NCBI GenBank assembly: GCA_964630925.1
Contig: CAZVZK010000203.1
Location: 1 to 15,843, forward strand
DNA from: RGDT01 sp964630925
GTDB lineage: Bacteria; Planctomycetota; Planctomycetia; Gemmatales; Gemmataceae
DNA length: 15,843 nucleotides
Direction of reading: 5' to 3'
Under the pieces are notes generated by a model. The model made no database searches. It saw only the letters and a program-made list of their open reading frames with translations, and was not told where the DNA came from. This document shows positions 13,789 to 15,843 of this stretch, one piece after another. How positions within the stretch are numbered: the first letter of the stretch is position 1; the number at the start of each line of letters is the position of its first letter. A program made the translations under genes and the position numbers.

Positions 13789-15351
13789 TCACGCGAAGAA
13801 CCTGTCCTGCGGCTCATACCGGAAGCCGCACTTCTCCGCGAACGTGCGGTCCGTCCCCTGGTCTCCCACGTAGACGCACTGCCGCGGGTCCAGCCTGTGC
13901 CGCACGATCAATTCCACCCCCATCCCAGGGTTCGGCTTGCGGCAGTAGCACGTCAGCGGCGGCACCTTGTGCGGGCAGAACAGCACCTCGTCGAACGGCA
14001 CGCCGAGCTGCCGCACCGTCTCCTCGATGCACGCCCGCGCGTCGTCCGCCGTCAGGAGCCCCTTCGCGACACCCGACTGGTTCGACGCCCCCAGCAGCAG
14101 ATACCCCTCAGCACGCAGCCGCCTGAGCTTGTCCGCCCTCTCACGCATCGCCCGCACCTCGGACGGCCTCACCGGGAACTTCTGCTTGCCCTCGTGCGTC
14201 CGCAGCGTGCCGTCGAAGTCGAAGATCGCCGCCTTGTTCACCCACTCGGCCGGGTACCGCCGCACGAACGGCACCGACTCGATGTGCTCGAACGCCTCGG
14301 CGTCCGTCGGCTCCTCGAAGTCGTTGCGGTACTTGTAGAACACCGCCACGGGGTACGCCGACGGGTCGTCCTTGTACGGCGGCTTCTTCAGATCCTCCGG
14401 CGACAGCACCCTGCCGTGCCGCTCCATCATGCGCAGGCAGGCGTTGAACATCGCGTCCTCGATGCCCGTCTCGACGTGGACGAACCGGAACAGGTCCGGC
14501 CAATCATCCCCGAAGGCGTCGGCCACCGCCTTCCGGCTCGCCCGCGTGGCGTACAGGTTGTCCAGCACCACGGACCGGCCCTCACGCAGCAGCGGCATGA
14601 TGCGGGCGTGCAGCTCCTCCATCGAACAGCCCGCCTCGTCGCGGTTGAGCCGGACGTACCCCCGCTCCACCAACTGTTGAACCAGCGTCGACTTGCCCGC
14701 CGACGGGTACCCGCCCACGACGGCCACGTCGCGTAGCTCGGGGACCGCGTAGCTGATGGACATCCCCTCCGCCTTCGGGGTGGCGGCGGGCCTCGCCGCC
14801 CCCGCCGGCAGCGGCACCCCGCGCCCGCCCTGCGGCTTTGCCTTCTTGCCCTCGGCCTTCGCCAGCTTGCGGATCGCCTTGGCGTCGGCGTGCCCCGCCT
14901 CCTCCAGCGCGTCGCCCAGCGGCCCGAACGCCGAACGGTCGCCCTCCAGCACGGCCATCGCCAGCGGCCGCGCCGCCGGCGGGCCTGAAAGGTGCAGCGC
15001 CAGCAGACGCGCCGCCGGCGGGTGGACGCGGGCGAGGTCGACCAGCGCCCGCCCGTAATCGCCGTAGACCACCGACGTGCCCATGCACACCTCGACCTCC
15101 TCGCCGAGGGGCTCCTCCGGCAACGGCACCTCGTCCTCCGTCGTCCAGAACCACACCTCGCGGACGCCCTTCACCTCCGCCCGGCCGACGACCTGTGCGG
15201 GGTCGTACGCCCCGTCGAGGATGACCTCGTCCTCCGGCTCCTCGATGAGGTTGAGGTTGACGCGTTCCCACTCCCGTTCGAGGGCCGGGTACTGGTGCCG
15301 CTTCTTCTTGAGCGTGACGTGCCACCCTTTCTCCGGCAGGAACAGACGCAT
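13789..15351 (-). CDS. PNKP-like kinase / zinc HAD phosphatase with an extra N-terminal region
   Basis: This is a 520-residue protein expected to phosphorylate 5' ends and dephosphorylate 3' ends of nucleic acids. Residues about 205-365 are the kinase: P-loop GYPSAGKS (214-221), LNRDE (235-239), VVLDN (261-265), lid arginines near 307-314, and FEEPTDAEAFEHIESVPF (345-362). The last segment resembles, from memory, the end of the animal PNKP kinase domain. Residues 372-515 are a HAD-III phosphatase: DFDGT (378-382), SNQSG (423-427), CRKPNPGM (470-477), GDQGTD (496-501). C459, H461, C468 and C470 form a GmhB-like zinc site. Domain order is kinase then phosphatase, as in phage T4 and opposite to animals. 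Residues 1-200 are unrecognised and contain a GDALEEAG motif (146-153). GAGGAGGT 6 bases upstream fixes the start at 15351. Substrate is inferred. Confidence 0.88.
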   Translation of the reverse strand: MRLFLPEKGWHVTLKKKRHQYPALEREWERVNLNLIEEPEDEVILDGAYDPAQVVGRAEVKGVREVWFWTTEDEVPLPEEPLGEEVEVCMGTSVVYGDYGRALVDLARVHPPAARLLALHLSGPPAARPLAMAVLEGDRSAFGPLGDALEEAGHADAKAIRKLAKAEGKKAKPQGGRGVPLPAGAARPAATPKAEGMSISYAVPELRDVAVVGGYPSAGKSTLVQQLVERGYVRLNRDEAGCSMEELHARIMPLLREGRSVVLDNLYATRASRKAVADAFGDDWPDLFRFVHVETGIEDAMFNACLRMMERHGRVLSPEDLKKPPYKDDPSAYPVAVFYKYRNDFEEPTDAEAFEHIESVPFVRRYPAEWVNKAAIFDFDGTLRTHEGKQKFPVRPSEVRAMRERADKLRRLRAEGYLLLGASNQSGVAKGLLTADDARACIEETVRQLGVPFDEVLFCPHKVPPLTCYCRKPNPGMGVELIVRHRLDPRQCVYVGDQGTDRTFAEKCGFRYEPQDRFFA

Positions 15352-15380
15352 CGGCGGACCTCCTCGGGGCGACGGTGGCA

Positions 15381-15409
15381 TTGTGGGAATCGGCCCGCCG
15401 ACGCACAAT
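15381..15409 (+). promoter_or_regulatory. Promoter of the 15430 gene
   Basis: TTGTGG (15381-15386), 17 bases, CACAAT (15404-15409). The spacer end GCCCGCCGACG and the -10 box nearly repeat the sequence in front of the paralogue at 9960. Confidence 0.55.
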
Positions 15410-15429
15410 GTCCGTTGGAGGGGATCGCC

Positions 15430-15831
15430 ATGACCGAGGCCGACTGGCTGGCGTTCACGTCACCGTACGCGATGGTGGAGGCCGTACGCGGCACCGCCGG
15501 CGATCGCAAGCTGCGCCTGTACGCCTGCGCCTGCGCGCGGACCGCCTACGCCGCCGTGAGCGAACGCCGGCGGCGGGCCATCGAGGCGGCGGAGGAGGCC
15601 GCGGAGGGGGAGGCCGCGGAGGGGGAGGCCGCGGAGGGGGAGGCCCCGGCGGCCTCGCTGGCGGCCCACCGCGGCGCGGGCATGGGGGTGGCGGCCGGCA
15701 GCGCCGCCACCGCGGCGCGTGAGGCGGTCCGGGCCGCGCGCATCGTCGCCCGACGTCTGTCACGGCCGAGCCCCGGCTGGGGCCCCGACTCCTTACAGGG
15801 CTACGTTTCTTGTGAGGGCGAATTCAGGTAG
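15430..15831 (+). CDS. MTEAEW-family protein, paralogue 3, truncated
   Basis: This is a 133-residue reading frame. The N-terminus MTEADWLAFTSPYAMVEAVR followed by DRKLRLYACACART (25-38) is the clearest family start in the window. The region 50-72 is expanded by a tandem repeat that encodes EAAEG units. After about residue 118 the similarity ends: the frame runs through SLQGYVSCEG to a stop, and the DALEEAG and GPHxRGCW parts present in the two complete paralogues (228 and 250 residues) are missing. The DNA from about 15789 on is visibly richer in A/T. The gene is therefore probably cut by an insertion, deletion or frameshift close to the window edge. GGAGGGG 6 bases before the ATG and a matching promoter show that its 5' end is intact. 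Confidence 0.75.
   Translation: MTEADWLAFTSPYAMVEAVRGTAGDRKLRLYACACARTAYAAVSERRRRAIEAAEEAAEGEAAEGEAAEGEAPAASLAAHRGAGMGVAAGSAATAAREAVRAARIVARRLSRPSPGWGPDSLQGYVSCEGEFR
15595..15645 (+). repeat. 15-base tandem repeat inside paralogue 3
   Basis: Three exact units of GAGGCCGCGGAGGGG start at 15595, 15610 and 15625, with a partial fourth at 15640-15645. The unit keeps the frame and encodes EAAEG, giving an acidic helix-prone insert. Likely arose by replication slippage. Confidence 0.85.
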
Positions 15832-15843
15832 CGATTCTCGGGC

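Noticed and set aside
12693..14126. Long rightward reading frame overlapping the kinase 3' part
   Set aside because: It is low-complexity, Gly/Arg-rich and in a shadow frame of the WD40 region, crossing into the opposite-strand gene.

Overview
The window is very GC-rich, densely coded bacterial DNA, most consistent with a planctomycete of the Gemmata group (Gemmataceae). The evidence is indirect. There are three copies of a protein family that starts MTEAEW-like and ends with a GPHxRGCWxLD motif, which I recall as strongly expanded in Gemmata-type genomes. There is also a zinc-ribbon / Ser-Thr kinase / membrane helix / WD40 fusion, short secreted proteins of planctomycete style, and many lineage-specific hypothetical genes. 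No rRNA or tRNA gene, CRISPR array or complete mobile element is visible. No stretch without a gene exceeds 300 bases; the longest gaps are 9802-9959, 7250-7401 and 8061-8203.

Layout. (1) 1-2986: a gene remnant at the left edge, then a leftward pair, a Ski2-like DExH helicase followed by a small zinc-ribbon membrane protein. (2) 3097-3995: a rightward pair, a small DUF5678-like protein and a hypothetical gene that appears frameshifted. (3) 4080-5099: two tandem YceK/YidQ-like lipoprotein genes, each with its own matching promoter. (4) 7249-5101, leftward: an operon of a secreted PrcB-like protein, a secreted proline-rich protein and an inositol-monophosphatase-family enzyme. (5) 8374-7402, leftward: a ribosomal protein cluster rpmG-rplX-rpmE (L33, L24, L31). 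It has a good promoter, a long hairpin in the leader, and four GC-rich palindromic repeats between rpmG and rplX. (6) 9801-8509, leftward: an FHA-domain protein with a kinase fold that has lost the catalytic HRD aspartate. (7) 9960-13737, rightward: two paralogues of the MTEAEW family, the second overlapping by ATGA the large membrane kinase with WD40 repeats. (8) 15351-13789, leftward: a PNKP-like polynucleotide kinase / zinc HAD phosphatase fusion with an unrecognised N-terminal region. It is divergent from a third, apparently truncated MTEAEW paralogue at 15430-15831.

The most interesting area is 8509-15831. Signalling proteins (an FHA pseudokinase and an active-looking transmembrane kinase with a WD40 sensor part) and a nucleic-acid end-healing enzyme are interleaved with three members of an uncharacterised paralogous family. 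One member is translationally coupled to the kinase, and two share a promoter of the same design. A functional link is an inference from position only.
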